64,000 nucleotides of DNA. It comes from Pseudarthrobacter sp. IC2-21 (lineage in GTDB: Bacteria > Actinomycetota > Actinomycetes > Actinomycetales > Micrococcaceae). Location: contig NZ_CP139145.1 of assembly GCF_034048115.1 (NCBI RefSeq), forward strand, positions 3,534,001 through 3,598,000, given 5' to 3'. A model generated the notes under the pieces. It had not been told where the DNA came from, ran no database searches, and was given only the letters and a program-made list of their open reading frames with translations. This document shows positions 16,815 through 25,005 of this stretch, piece after piece (positions within the stretch are counted from its first letter, which is position 1; every line of letters starts with the position of its first letter). The position numbers and the translations under genes are program-made.

Positions 16815-19800
16815 CAGTACTGCACCTCCTGGGAACGACGACGGACGGTGGCAACCATGTCGCGCTGGTTCCCGGTGGGGCCAAGGTAGTTGAACGCGTA
16901 GGCCAGCTGGGCGTAGCCGCCGATCAGGTGCGAGGGTTTGACCAGGAGCCTGGTGACGGAGTTGTGGATGCCGCCGCGGCGGCCGGTGGCCTCGGACTTG
17001 GGGACATCGATGGTGCGCTCCTGCGCGTGGTGGACGTACACCACCCCGGCCGGCATCCGGTGGCTGACGATCGCCCTGGCCACGAGGACGCCGTTGATGT
17101 TCAGGCACTCCACCCAGTCGTTGTCCCGGACCTTGATGGACTCGGCGTCGGCGGGGCTCATCCACACCGTCGGCCCGCCGCGGGACAGCGAGAGCATCAG
17201 CAGGTTGTCCTGGTATTCGGAGTGGATGGACCATTTGGAGTGCGGCGTCAGGTACCGGACCACCACCTCCAGCTCCCCGTTGCCGCCGAGCTTGGGCTCA
17301 CCGAAGAGCCGGTGCATGTCCAGCGGCGGCCTATAGATCGGCAGCCCCTCGCCAATGTCCGTCATCCAGTCGTGGTCCAGGAAGAAGTGCATCCGTCCGG
17401 TCAGGGTATGGAACGGCTTGAGCCGTTCGATGTTGATGGTGAACGGGGCATACCGGCGGCCGCCGGTCTCCGAACCGGACCATTCCGGCGAGGTGATCAC
17501 CGGGACCGGGCCGGCCTGGGTCTGGGCGAAGGTGATGAACTTTTCCTCGGAGCCTTCGGACAGGTCCACGAGTTTGCGGCCCGTGCGGACTTCCAGGTCC
17601 TTGAAGCCCTGCACGGACAGCGCACCGTTGGTGGTGCCGGAGAAGGCCAGGATGGCTTCGGCCATTTTCGCGTCCGTGTCGATGGCCGGCCGGCCGTCCG
17701 CGGCGCCGCCGAGCATCACGCCGTTGGAGCGGCTGAGCCGGTCCAGGGGTCCGGCGAGTTTGTACGTGACGTTCTTGACCGTGAAGCCGAGTTTGTCCGC
17801 CAGCGGTCCGACGGCGGCGAGTTTGTCCGCGATGGCCGTGTAGTCCCGTTCCACCACCGAGAAGACGGGCATGTTCTGCCCCGGCACGGCCGGGATGTCC
17901 GTCTGCCGCCAGTCCCGCACGATCCCGCCGGGCTGGGCTAGCTGGCCCGGGGTGTCGTGCTGCAGCGGCACACTGACCAGGTCCCGGCGGACGCCCAGGT
18001 GGGTCTTCGCCTGCCGGGAGAACTCGCGCGCCAGCAGGTGGAAGGTGTCGAAGTCCGTCTTGGTTTCCCACGGCGGATCGATGGCCGGGCTGAACGCGTG
18101 CACAAACGGGTGCATGTCCGTGGAGGAGAGATCGTGTTTCTCGTACCAGGTGGCCGCGGGGAACACGACGTCGGACAGCAGCGTGGTGGAGGTCATCCGG
18201 AAATCGGCGGAGACCAGCAGGTCCAGCTTGCCCTCCGGCGCCTGCTCATGCCATTTCACGTCCTTGGGCTTGAGGCCCTCGGCGTGGTCCTTGCCCAGGA
18301 CGTTGTTGTGGGTGCCCAGCAGGTTCCGCAGGAAGTACTCGTTACCTTTGGCCGATGAGCCGAACAGGTTGGAGCGCCACAGCACCAGGGTCCGGGGCCA
18401 GTTCTCCGGCGCGTCCACGTCCTCGATGGCAGGGTTCAGGGTGCGGTTCTTGAGGGCATCCCCAATATAACTGGGGGTGTCCGCCGCGGCGCCGGCGGCG
18501 ACGGCGGCCTCCGCCTCGTCCACGAGGTCCAGCGGGTTGCGGTCGAACTGGGGATAAAACGGCATCCAGCCCAGCCTCGCGGACTGCGCCATCGCGTCCG
18601 CCGTGTGCAGGCCGTCCAAGGCGCCGGTGGACAGCGGGGATTTCAGGGCGTCCGCGGAGTAGCCGTCCTGGCGCCACTGGTCCGTGTGCATGTACCAGTA
18701 CCCGGTGCCGATCATGGTGCGCGGCGGCCGGGCCCAGTCCAGGGCGTTGGCCAGCGACAGCCAGCCGGTGACCGGCCGGGTCTTCTCCTGCCCCACGTAG
18801 TGCGCCCAGCCCCCGCCGTTGCGGCCCATGCAGCCCGTCAGCATGACCAGCGCCAGCACGGCCCGGTAGGTCGTGTCGCCGTGGAACCACTGGCAGATCC
18901 CGGCGCCCATGATGATCATGGAGCGGCCCTTGGATTCCTCGGCGTTCCGGGCGAATTCACGCGCCACCCGGATGCAGGCCTGCGCCGGAACGGAGGTAAT
19001 CTCCTCCTGCCACGCCGGGGTGTAGGGCGTCGAGGAATCGTCGTAGCCGGCGGCCCACTCCCCCGGCAGCCCTTCCCGGCCCACCCCGTACTGGGCCAGC
19101 ATCAGGTCGAACACGGTGGTCACCAGCTGGCCTTCCACCTCGGTGACCGGGACCCCGCGGCGGAGCACGCTGCCCGTGCCGTCCGCCTGCTCGAAGCAGG
19201 GCAGCAGGATCTCGGCGCTTTCCCCGGACACTTCACGCAGGGACAGGGCCGGCTCGATCCCCTCGAGGTCTAGGTTCCATTTGCCCTCGCCGGTGCCGGA
19301 ATACCGGAACCCCATGGAGCCGTTCGGAACAGCGGGGCGCCCCGTTTTTTTGTCGAACAGCACGGTGCGGAACGCCGCATCCTCAGCCCCGGACTCCGCC
19401 GGGAGGTCTGCGGCGGTGAGGAATTTCGACGCCGTCAGCGCGCCGTCGTCGTTCCTGACCAGCCGGACCAGGAACGGCAGGTCCGTGTACTGCTTTACAT
19501 AGTCCGTGAAGAACGGGACCTCGCGGTCCACAAAGAATTCCTTGAGCATGACGTGGCCCATGGCCATGGCGAGCGCGGCGTCGGTGCCGGCCTGGGCGGG
19601 GAGCCATTCGTCGGCGAACTTGGTGTTGTCCGCGTAGTCCGGGCTGACCGTGACCACCTTGGTGCCGCGGTACCGGACCTCCGCCATCCAGTGCGCGTCA
19701 GGTGTCCGGGTCACGGGAACGTTGGAGCCCCACATCATCAGGTAGCGGGCGTCCCACCAGTCCCCGGACTCCGGGACGTCGGTCTGGTCGCCGAAGACCT

Positions 19801-20524
19801 GCGGGCTGGCTACGGGCAGGTCGGCGTACCAGTCGTAGAAGGATGTCATCACCCCGCCGATCAGCTGGATGAAGCGCGTTCCCACCGCGTGCGAAACCAT
19901 GGACATGGCCGGGATCGGCGAAAAACCGGCGCAGCGGTCCGGGCCGTAAGTCTTGATCGTGTTCACATGGGCGGCGGCGGCGATCTCGATCGCCTCCTGC
20001 CACGAGACCCGGACCAGGCCGCCCTTGCCGCGGGCCTGCTGGTAGCGGCGGCGCTTTTCCGGGTCCGCCGCGATCTCCGCGAAGGCGAGCACCGGGTCAC
20101 CGAGCCGGGCCTTGGCCTCCCGGTACATTTCCACCAGCACTCCGCGGGCGTACGGAAACCGGACCCGGGTGGGTGAGTAGGTGTACCACGAAAAGGCTGC
20201 CCCACGGGGGCAGCCTCTAGGTTCGTATTCAGGACTATCGGGGCCCACCGAGGGGTAATCGGTCTGCTGGGATTCCCACGTGATGATGCCGTCCTTGACG
20301 TACACCTTCCAGGAGCAGGAGCCGGTGCAGTTCACCCCGTGCGTGGAGCGGACCACCTTGTCGTGGCTCCACCGGTCGCGGTAGAAGATGTCACCCTGGC
20401 GGCCGCCCTCCCGGAACACCGCCCGGCCGTCCTCGGTCTGGTCCCACTTCGTGAAGAAACGGCCCAGCTTCAGCATTGCATCAGAGGCGGGTCCGTCTAA
20501 CCCCGCGTTGGGTCCAGCAGCCAT
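16814..20524 (-). CDS. narG: Respiratory nitrate reductase alpha subunit
   Basis: The 1236-residue catalytic subunit, reducing nitrate to nitrite at a bis-MGD molybdenum centre. HGVNCTGSCSW near residue 60 supplies the His/Cys set of the FS0 cluster. The family blocks YSPTRVRFPYARG, GGVMTSFYDWYADLP and LMMWGSNVPVTRTPDAH are present, as is the C-terminal nucleotide-binding region (SRGGPTVWMSPADA). The usual length for NarG is about 1230-1250. ATG at 20524 is preferred over GTG at 20533. It is the first gene of narGHJI-narK. An imperfect 9-bp inverted repeat lies 14 bp upstream. Confidence 0.95.
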   Translation of the reverse strand: MAAGPNAGLDGPASDAMLKLGRFFTKWDQTEDGRAVFREGGRQGDIFYRDRWSHDKVVRSTHGVNCTGSCSWKVYVKDGIITWESQQTDYPSVGPDSPEYEPRGCPRGAAFSWYTYSPTRVRFPYARGVLVEMYREAKARLGDPVLAFAEIAADPEKRRRYQQARGKGGLVRVSWQEAIEIAAAAHVNTIKTYGPDRCAGFSPIPAMSMVSHAVGTRFIQLIGGVMTSFYDWYADLPVASPQVFGDQTDVPESGDWWDARYLMMWGSNVPVTRTPDAHWMAEVRYRGTKVVTVSPDYADNTKFADEWLPAQAGTDAALAMAMGHVMLKEFFVDREVPFFTDYVKQYTDLPFLVRLVRNDDGALTASKFLTAADLPAESGAEDAAFRTVLFDKKTGRPAVPNGSMGFRYSGTGEGKWNLDLEGIEPALSLREVSGESAEILLPCFEQADGTGSVLRRGVPVTEVEGQLVTTVFDLMLAQYGVGREGLPGEWAAGYDDSSTPYTPAWQEEITSVPAQACIRVAREFARNAEESKGRSMIIMGAGICQWFHGDTTYRAVLALVMLTGCMGRNGGGWAHYVGQEKTRPVTGWLSLANALDWARPPRTMIGTGYWYMHTDQWRQDGYSADALKSPLSTGALDGLHTADAMAQSARLGWMPFYPQFDRNPLDLVDEAEAAVAAGAAADTPSYIGDALKNRTLNPAIEDVDAPENWPRTLVLWRSNLFGSSAKGNEYFLRNLLGTHNNVLGKDHAEGLKPKDVKWHEQAPEGKLDLLVSADFRMTSTTLLSDVVFPAATWYEKHDLSSTDMHPFVHAFSPAIDPPWETKTDFDTFHLLAREFSRQAKTHLGVRRDLVSVPLQHDTPGQLAQPGGIVRDWRQTDIPAVPGQNMPVFSVVERDYTAIADKLAAVGPLADKLGFTVKNVTYKLAGPLDRLSRSNGVMLGGAADGRPAIDTDAKMAEAILAFSGTTNGALSVQGFKDLEVRTGRKLVDLSEGSEEKFITFAQTQAGPVPVITSPEWSGSETGGRRYAPFTINIERLKPFHTLTGRMHFFLDHDWMTDIGEGLPIYRPPLDMHRLFGEPKLGGNGELEVVVRYLTPHSKWSIHSEYQDNLLMLSLSRGGPTVWMSPADAESIKVRDNDWVECLNINGVLVARAIVSHRMPAGVVYVHHAQERTIDVPKSEATGRRGGIHNSVTRLLVKPSHLIGGYAQLAYAFNYLGPTGNQRDMVATVRRRSQEVQY

Positions 20525-20537
20525 AGGCAACACGCTA

Positions 20538-20565
20538 GGCCATGGCTCCGCATATGGCCATAGCC
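20538..20565. promoter_or_regulatory. Inverted repeat in the narG promoter region
   Basis: GGCCATGGC (20538-20546) and GCCATAGCC (20557-20565) form 9-bp arms with one mismatch and a 10-base spacer. The whole gap before narG is only 63 bp, so this occupies the promoter and could be the operator of a nitrate- or oxygen-responsive regulator. Which regulator is unknown. Confidence 0.45.
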
Positions 20566-20587
20566 TGGCCCCTCTTCCCTGACGGGG

Positions 20588-20986
20588 TCAGAACATCGGC
20601 AGGAAGAAGCCAACGATGAACGCCGCGGCGCCGATTCCGGTCAGGACCCGGCCAAGCACGACGGCGGTCCTCCCCACGTCCTCGGGCGTGGCGGTCTGCC
20701 ACTGGGTGGGGCGCTTGGGGTGGTAGTAGATCGGCAGAGTGTCACCGACGGCCAGATCCCTGATGTCGTACGGCGACATCGGCGCGTGGTGCACCTGGAA
20801 TTTGCGGTCGAACCAGCGGAACCCCGTTCCGCTCTCGTCGGCGTAGACCACGGCTTCGGCCACCGACCACGGGTGCACAAAACGGCGCAGGATGCCGGAG
20901 TAGAAGAGCAGGGCAAGCCCGGCAGGCAGGCACAGCCAGGTCAGGATCTCCAGGATGGGACCTGCCATTTCAAGCGCGGTGGGCAT
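20588..20986 (-). CDS. DUF3592-like membrane protein
   Basis: A 132-residue protein with an N-terminal membrane segment (ILTWLCLPAGLALLFYSG), a soluble middle domain and a C-terminal membrane segment (VLTGIGAAAFIVGFFLP). The middle domain has DLAVGDTLPIYYHPKRPTQWQ, the pattern of DUF3592 (a beta-rich domain ending with Y-P-x-x-P). The ATG at 20986 is chosen as the first start close to the hydrophobic segment; the frame runs further upstream without domain support. Function unknown. Confidence 0.75.
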   Translation of the reverse strand: MPTALEMAGPILEILTWLCLPAGLALLFYSGILRRFVHPWSVAEAVVYADESGTGFRWFDRKFQVHHAPMSPYDIRDLAVGDTLPIYYHPKRPTQWQTATPEDVGRTAVVLGRVLTGIGAAAFIVGFFLPMF

Positions 20987-21087
20987 GGAAATGATGGTAC
21001 CGGTGGTTGGCTCCGGAACGGATCGCTGGTGAGTTCGGGCAGCACTGGTTAGCCTGAGGGAACCTGCCATGGAACAAAGGAGAAGCC

Positions 21088-21324
21088 ATGAGTGATCAGG
21101 ACATCTTGGGCCGCATTCAGGCGCTGGTGACCGAGGAGCATGAGCTCCGCGAAGCCTCCGGAGCCGGCAAGGCACCGGATGCGTCGAGGCTGAAACATCT
21201 GGAGGAGAGCCTGGACCAGTGCTGGGACCTGCTGCGGCAGCGCCGGGCCAAGCTGGAGTCCGGCGAGAATCCGAACGAGGCGTCCACCCGCTCAGTCCGC
21301 GAGGTGGAGGGCTACAAGCAGTAG
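21088..21324 (+). CDS. DUF2630 family protein
   Basis: A 78-residue soluble helical protein, opening MSDQDILGRIQALVTEEHELR. The conserved segment HLEESLDQCWDLLRQRRAK (about residues 36-54) is typical of DUF2630, found in actinobacteria. AAGGAG lies 5 bases before the ATG. A coiled-coil-like charge pattern suggests oligomerisation. Function unknown. Confidence 0.85.
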   Translation: MSDQDILGRIQALVTEEHELREASGAGKAPDASRLKHLEESLDQCWDLLRQRRAKLESGENPNEASTRSVREVEGYKQ

Positions 21325-21444
21325 CCGGACGGTTGCGAACTGCCGGTTGTGAGCCGCCGGATGTGAGCTGCCGGTGACGTTGAGGAAATATGGACTCCCG
21401 CCCCGGGGCCGTCACAGGGCTTTTCCGCTCCGGCGGGCAGCCAT

Positions 21445-21513
21445 GTAACGTGCCCGAAACATGCCGGTCACGCGGTCTTCACGCAACGGCCCGTTACGTA
21501 ACAAGCACGCAAC
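21445..21513 (+). promoter_or_regulatory. GlnR-type nitrogen regulatory boxes before amt
   Basis: GTAAC (21445-21449), six bases, GAAAC (21456-21460), six bases, GTCAC (21467-21471), six bases, TTCAC (21478-21482) form two consecutive a-n6-b sites with 22-bp periodicity. A further GTTACGTAAC palindrome at 21493-21502 is followed after six bases by GCAAC (21509-21513). The gTnAC-n6-GaAAC arrangement is the GlnR consensus of actinobacteria. The array lies 99-167 bp before the transporter start, so nitrogen-limitation activation is likely. Confidence 0.75.
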
Positions 21514-21611
21514 GTGCAGCGGCACAGAACGAAACACGGCACCCCCACCATTGATCAGGGGCATTGCCCGGGCAGAAGGCCCGGTGATGTGGATCGATGG
21601 GAAGGGACGCC

Positions 21612-22955
21612 GTGGCAATCACTGCGCAACACGTCTGGCTGATGATCGCGGCGGCCATGGTGCTGTTCATGACCCCGGGGCTGGGCCTCTTCTATGGCGG
21701 CATGACCCGGGCCAAGGCGGCGCTCAACATGATCATGATGAGCTTCATCTCCGCGGGCATCGTGGGTGTGGTGTGGGTCCTGTGGGGCTATTCCATGACC
21801 ACGGGCGAAGGCCTCCTGGGCATCTTCGGAAACCCGTTCGCCAACTTCGGCCTGCAGAACCTCATGGGCTCCCCCGATCTGATCAAGGCCGGTTTCAGTG
21901 CCACGTTCGCGATCATCACCGTGGCCCTGATCAGCGGAGCCATCGCGGACCGGGCCAAGTTCAGCGCCTGGGCGCTGTTCGTGCCGGTCTGGGTCACCCT
22001 GGTTTACTGCCCGCTCGCCTACATGATCTGGGGCGGCGGGCTCATGAGCGCCGGCGGTGCCATGACCGCGGTCTTCGGCCAGGTGATCGACTTCGCCGGC
22101 GGAGCCGTCGTGGAAATCAGCTCGGGCACGGCCGCCCTCGTCCTGGCCCTGGTGGTGGGGCAGCGCCACGGTTTTGCGAAGGACCCCAGCCACCGCCCGC
22201 ACAACGTCCCCTTCATCATGCTCGGCGCAGCCATCCTCTGGTTCGGCTGGTTCGGCTTCAACGGCGGCGCCGCCACCACGGCGGAGCAGGCCGGCCTGAT
22301 CTGGGTGAACACCCTGGCTGCCCCGGCCGCGGCCATGCTCAGCTGGCTGGTGGTGGAAAAGGTCCGCCATGGCCACCCCACCTCACTGGGCGCAGCCTCC
22401 GGTGTGGTCGCCGGGCTGGTGGCCATCACGCCCTCCTGTGCCAACATCAGCCCGGTGGCCGCAATCGGCCTGGGCCTGGTAGCCGGGGCGGCCTGCTGCG
22501 TGTTCGTGGACCTCAAGTACCGTTTCGGCCTGGACGATTCCCTGGACGTGGTGGGTGTCCACCTGGGCGCAGGGCTGATCGGAACCCTGGCGCTGGGCTT
22601 CATCGCCCTCCCGGTGGACGGTGAGGGCGGCGGCCTCTTCTACGGCGGCGGCTTCCAGCAGCTGGTGGCGCAGGCCGCGGCCGTGGTGGTCACCGTGCTG
22701 CTGTCCGGCGTTGTCACCCTGATCATTGGCCGGGGCATCAACCGGTTCGTCGGCTTCCGTGTCAGCCACGAGGCCGAGACGGTGGGCGTGGACCTGTCCC
22801 AGCACGCCGAGACTGCCTACTCGCTGGGTGAGATCCTCGCGGGCCACTTCAACCCGCTGGGCCACCGGGTGCCCGCGGCGTCCGTCGCAGCGGTGCGTGC
22901 CGGCGTCGAACCTTCCGCACGGCCCGTTCAGGCCCGGGAAGATACCTTCGCCTAG
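21612..22955 (+). CDS. amt: Ammonium transporter with Glu in place of the first twin-His
   Basis: A 447-residue, 11-segment Amt/Mep/Rh protein. Family blocks include GLGLFYGGM at residues 23-31, the pore region WFGFNGG at 213-219 and DDSLDVVGVHLGAG at 308-320. The second twin-histidine is H317 but the first is Glu168 (GGAVVEISSG instead of the usual His). Fungal Mep1/Mep3 carry the same exchange, which alters conduction. GTG at 21612 is used because GAAGGGA lies 6 bases upstream; an ATG at 21597 would add five residues. A GlnR-like array lies upstream; no glnK gene follows. Confidence 0.92.
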   Translation: MAITAQHVWLMIAAAMVLFMTPGLGLFYGGMTRAKAALNMIMMSFISAGIVGVVWVLWGYSMTTGEGLLGIFGNPFANFGLQNLMGSPDLIKAGFSATFAIITVALISGAIADRAKFSAWALFVPVWVTLVYCPLAYMIWGGGLMSAGGAMTAVFGQVIDFAGGAVVEISSGTAALVLALVVGQRHGFAKDPSHRPHNVPFIMLGAAILWFGWFGFNGGAATTAEQAGLIWVNTLAAPAAAMLSWLVVEKVRHGHPTSLGAASGVVAGLVAITPSCANISPVAAIGLGLVAGAACCVFVDLKYRFGLDDSLDVVGVHLGAGLIGTLALGFIALPVDGEGGGLFYGGGFQQLVAQAAAVVVTVLLSGVVTLIIGRGINRFVGFRVSHEAETVGVDLSQHAETAYSLGEILAGHFNPLGHRVPAASVAAVRAGVEPSARPVQAREDTFA

Positions 22956-22958
22956 GCG

Positions 22959-23573
22959 TCAGCCTTCATCGCACAGCAGGTGGTACCAGTTCTCCGCCAG
23001 GATCTCGAGCGCATGTTCCCGGTTGGGTTCGAACTTGCGCCGCGTCCAGAGGGTCGCCACGTAATCAAGGGCGGTGAAGGCGAGGGTTCCCCGGATGTGG
23101 CGGGTTTCTTCCGGGAAGCGGCCGGCCAGCTGCATGCCCCGGACGAGGTCCGAGATGACCTCTTCGTGCCATTCCTCGAGCATGGTGCGGACTTCACGGT
23201 CCACAGCCGCCGCTTCGTCCAGCACGTCAAGGTACGGACGGAAAACCGGCCACAGAGCCGCGCGTGACTCCAGCCACGCCAGTACCCCGGACAGTTCGCC
23301 TTCCCGCACCACGTCCACCAGCTCCGGGGCGGTGGTGCCCTGTTCAGGGGCATCCGATCGGTCCAGGAAAGCGTTGACACGCGCCATGAAGTCACGCATC
23401 AGATCACTGCGGGAGGGGTAGTAAGCGTAGAAGGTGGCGCGCGTGGTTCCGGCGGCCGCGGCAACCTCATCGATGGTGGTGGCGGCGTAGCCCTTCTCGG
23501 TGAACAGCTCTAGCGCCCGTTCGACGATGACGTCCCGGGTCAGCTGTTTCTGGGCTTCTCGCAGCGACGACAT
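22959..23573 (-). CDS. TetR-family transcriptional regulator
   Basis: A 204-residue regulator. The N-terminal helix-turn-helix is standard: ALELFTEKGYAATTIDEVAAAAGTTRATFYAYYPSRSDL (residues about 20-58). The C-terminal ligand domain (65-204) is variable and Trp-rich. It lies 38 bp after the ferredoxin reductase stop on the same strand, so it can be read through from the P450 operon, or be expressed alone. Regulation of the neighbouring catabolic locus is an inference from position. Confidence 0.9.
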   Translation of the reverse strand: MSSLREAQKQLTRDVIVERALELFTEKGYAATTIDEVAAAAGTTRATFYAYYPSRSDLMRDFMARVNAFLDRSDAPEQGTTAPELVDVVREGELSGVLAWLESRAALWPVFRPYLDVLDEAAAVDREVRTMLEEWHEEVISDLVRGMQLAGRFPEETRHIRGTLAFTALDYVATLWTRRKFEPNREHALEILAENWYHLLCDEG

Positions 23574-23611
23574 GCGTCCATCCTATCGGTGGGGTGCGGC
23601 AGCCGGACACA

Positions 23612-24814
23612 TCAGACCCCCGCCGGCACGGTCCGCCGCAGCGTTTCCGGGCCCGTGTTGGCCAGCCGGCGCAGCTTCGGGATGGGGATCCGATAGTTGA
23701 TCGCCGCGGCTGTGCCGGAGCCGTCCCCGTTGTCCCAGCGCAGCAGCATGGAGTCCGCACCGTCGCCGGGTTCACAGAAATCGGGACTCCCGGCCACCGG
23801 GGTGAAGCCCACCGCCTTCAGCGACAGGCCGAAGCCCTCCGTCCAGAAGTACGGCTGGAAGCTGAATTCGGGTGCGGCGTCGCCTTGGAGCAGGCCGACG
23901 GCGGCGGCCTTGGCCTGGTCGATGGCGCTGGTCCACAGCGGGATGCGCTGAACACCCCGGGTGGTGGGAAAGAACGCCACGTCCCCGGCGGCCACAATAT
24001 CCGGCCGAAGCCGCCCGCGTGAATCCACCCGCACTGAGCTCCCGGCCAGGAGACCGGAGCCGGCAAGCCACCCGGTATTCGGCTCGTCGCCGATGGCGGT
24101 GACCACGAGGTCAGCCGTCAGCGTGGTGCCGTCGGCAAGGACAACCCGCGGGCTGCCGGCGGAATCCGCGATGCGGGCCGTGCCTCCTTCCACCACCCGC
24201 AGTCCCCGTTGGATGGCGGCGGAGGTGAAGATCCCGGCGAGGTGCCCGCCCAGCTGAGGTGACAGCGGCATCGCGTTCGAGACGAGGGTGACCTCGCAGC
24301 CCGCGTGGAGGCACCCGGAGGCGACCTCCATGCCCAGCGGGCCGCCGCCGATGATGATGACGGACGGCTGCGAGGCGACGCGTTCCTTCAGCAGGACCGC
24401 ATCTTCGATGGTGCGCAGCGTGAGCTCCCGGGCGTGCGGCCCGGACCCGGCGCGGGCGGAGCCGGCGCGGGCGAAGCCCAGGCGCTTCGCCCGGGATCCG
24501 GAGGCGATGACCAGGCCGTCATACGGCAGCTCACCGCCCCCTTCCAGGCGCACCAGGCGGGCGTCGGCGTCCAGGCCGATGGCGCTGACGCCGAGCATCT
24601 CGGTGGCTTCGTGGGTGGGCTGGGGCAGTTCGTGGGCCTGCAGGTCCTCGTCCCCGTGAAGCAGGGCTTTCGACAGGGCAGGCCGGCTGTAGGGCTGGTG
24701 CCGCTCCGCGCCCACAACGGTCAGCTCACCGTCGAAGCCGGCGGTGCGCAGCGCGTCGCACGCCGTGAGTCCGGCGATCCCGTTGCCCACCACCACGATC
24801 CGGCGCATGCTCAT
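23612..24814 (-). CDS. FAD-dependent ferredoxin reductase of the P450 system
   Basis: A 400-residue NAD(P)H:ferredoxin reductase of the rhodocoxin/putidaredoxin reductase type. FAD-binding GNGIAGLTACDALR lies at residues 10-23, SRPALSKALLHG near 43, the NADH-binding GGGPLGMEVASG near 157 and the second FAD motif VAAGDVAFFPT near 273. Its ATG overlaps the ferredoxin stop by 4 bases, so it is translationally coupled to the ferredoxin and P450. It transfers electrons from NAD(P)H to the [3Fe-4S] ferredoxin encoded just upstream. Confidence 0.93.
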   Translation of the reverse strand: MSMRRIVVVGNGIAGLTACDALRTAGFDGELTVVGAERHQPYSRPALSKALLHGDEDLQAHELPQPTHEATEMLGVSAIGLDADARLVRLEGGGELPYDGLVIASGSRAKRLGFARAGSARAGSGPHARELTLRTIEDAVLLKERVASQPSVIIIGGGPLGMEVASGCLHAGCEVTLVSNAMPLSPQLGGHLAGIFTSAAIQRGLRVVEGGTARIADSAGSPRVVLADGTTLTADLVVTAIGDEPNTGWLAGSGLLAGSSVRVDSRGRLRPDIVAAGDVAFFPTTRGVQRIPLWTSAIDQAKAAAVGLLQGDAAPEFSFQPYFWTEGFGLSLKAVGFTPVAGSPDFCEPGDGADSMLLRWDNGDGSGTAAAINYRIPIPKLRRLANTGPETLRRTVPAGV

Positions 24815-25005
24815 GCCGCGGCCAAACGCAGTGCGGCCACCGGGCAGATCCTGACGGCGGCCTTCGCGGCCTCCAGCTCCACTCCGTCAACCTCCGGCAC
24901 ATCGATGACCAGTTCGCCGTCGTCATCCAGGTGCATGAGCTTGGGCGCGGCTTCCTCGCAGAGGCCGTGGCCCTCGCAGCGCGGCCGGTCCAGTTCGATC
25001 CTCAT
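24811..25005 (-). CDS. [3Fe-4S] ferredoxin, P450 partner
   Basis: A 64-residue ferredoxin. Cluster ligands are C10, C16 and C54 in the pattern C-x2-H-x2-C...C-P. His13 occupies the position of the cysteine that a [4Fe-4S] protein would have. This single-cluster type is the usual electron donor to actinobacterial P450s. It sits between the P450 and reductase genes with 4-base overlaps on each side, giving a complete three-component monooxygenase in one transcript. Confidence 0.93.
   Translation of the reverse strand: MRIELDRPRCEGHGLCEEAAPKLMHLDDDGELVIDVPEVDGVELEAAKAAVRICPVAALRLAAA

Noticed and set aside
15108..17234. Extended NarH of 708 residues
   Set aside because: The first 140 residues overlap the 3' end of narG and are unrelated to NarH; the ATG at 16814 matches the family and overlaps the narG stop.
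16928..17941. Long frame opposite narG
   Set aside because: It is a mirror of the strongly biased third-codon positions of narG and shows no recognisable motif.
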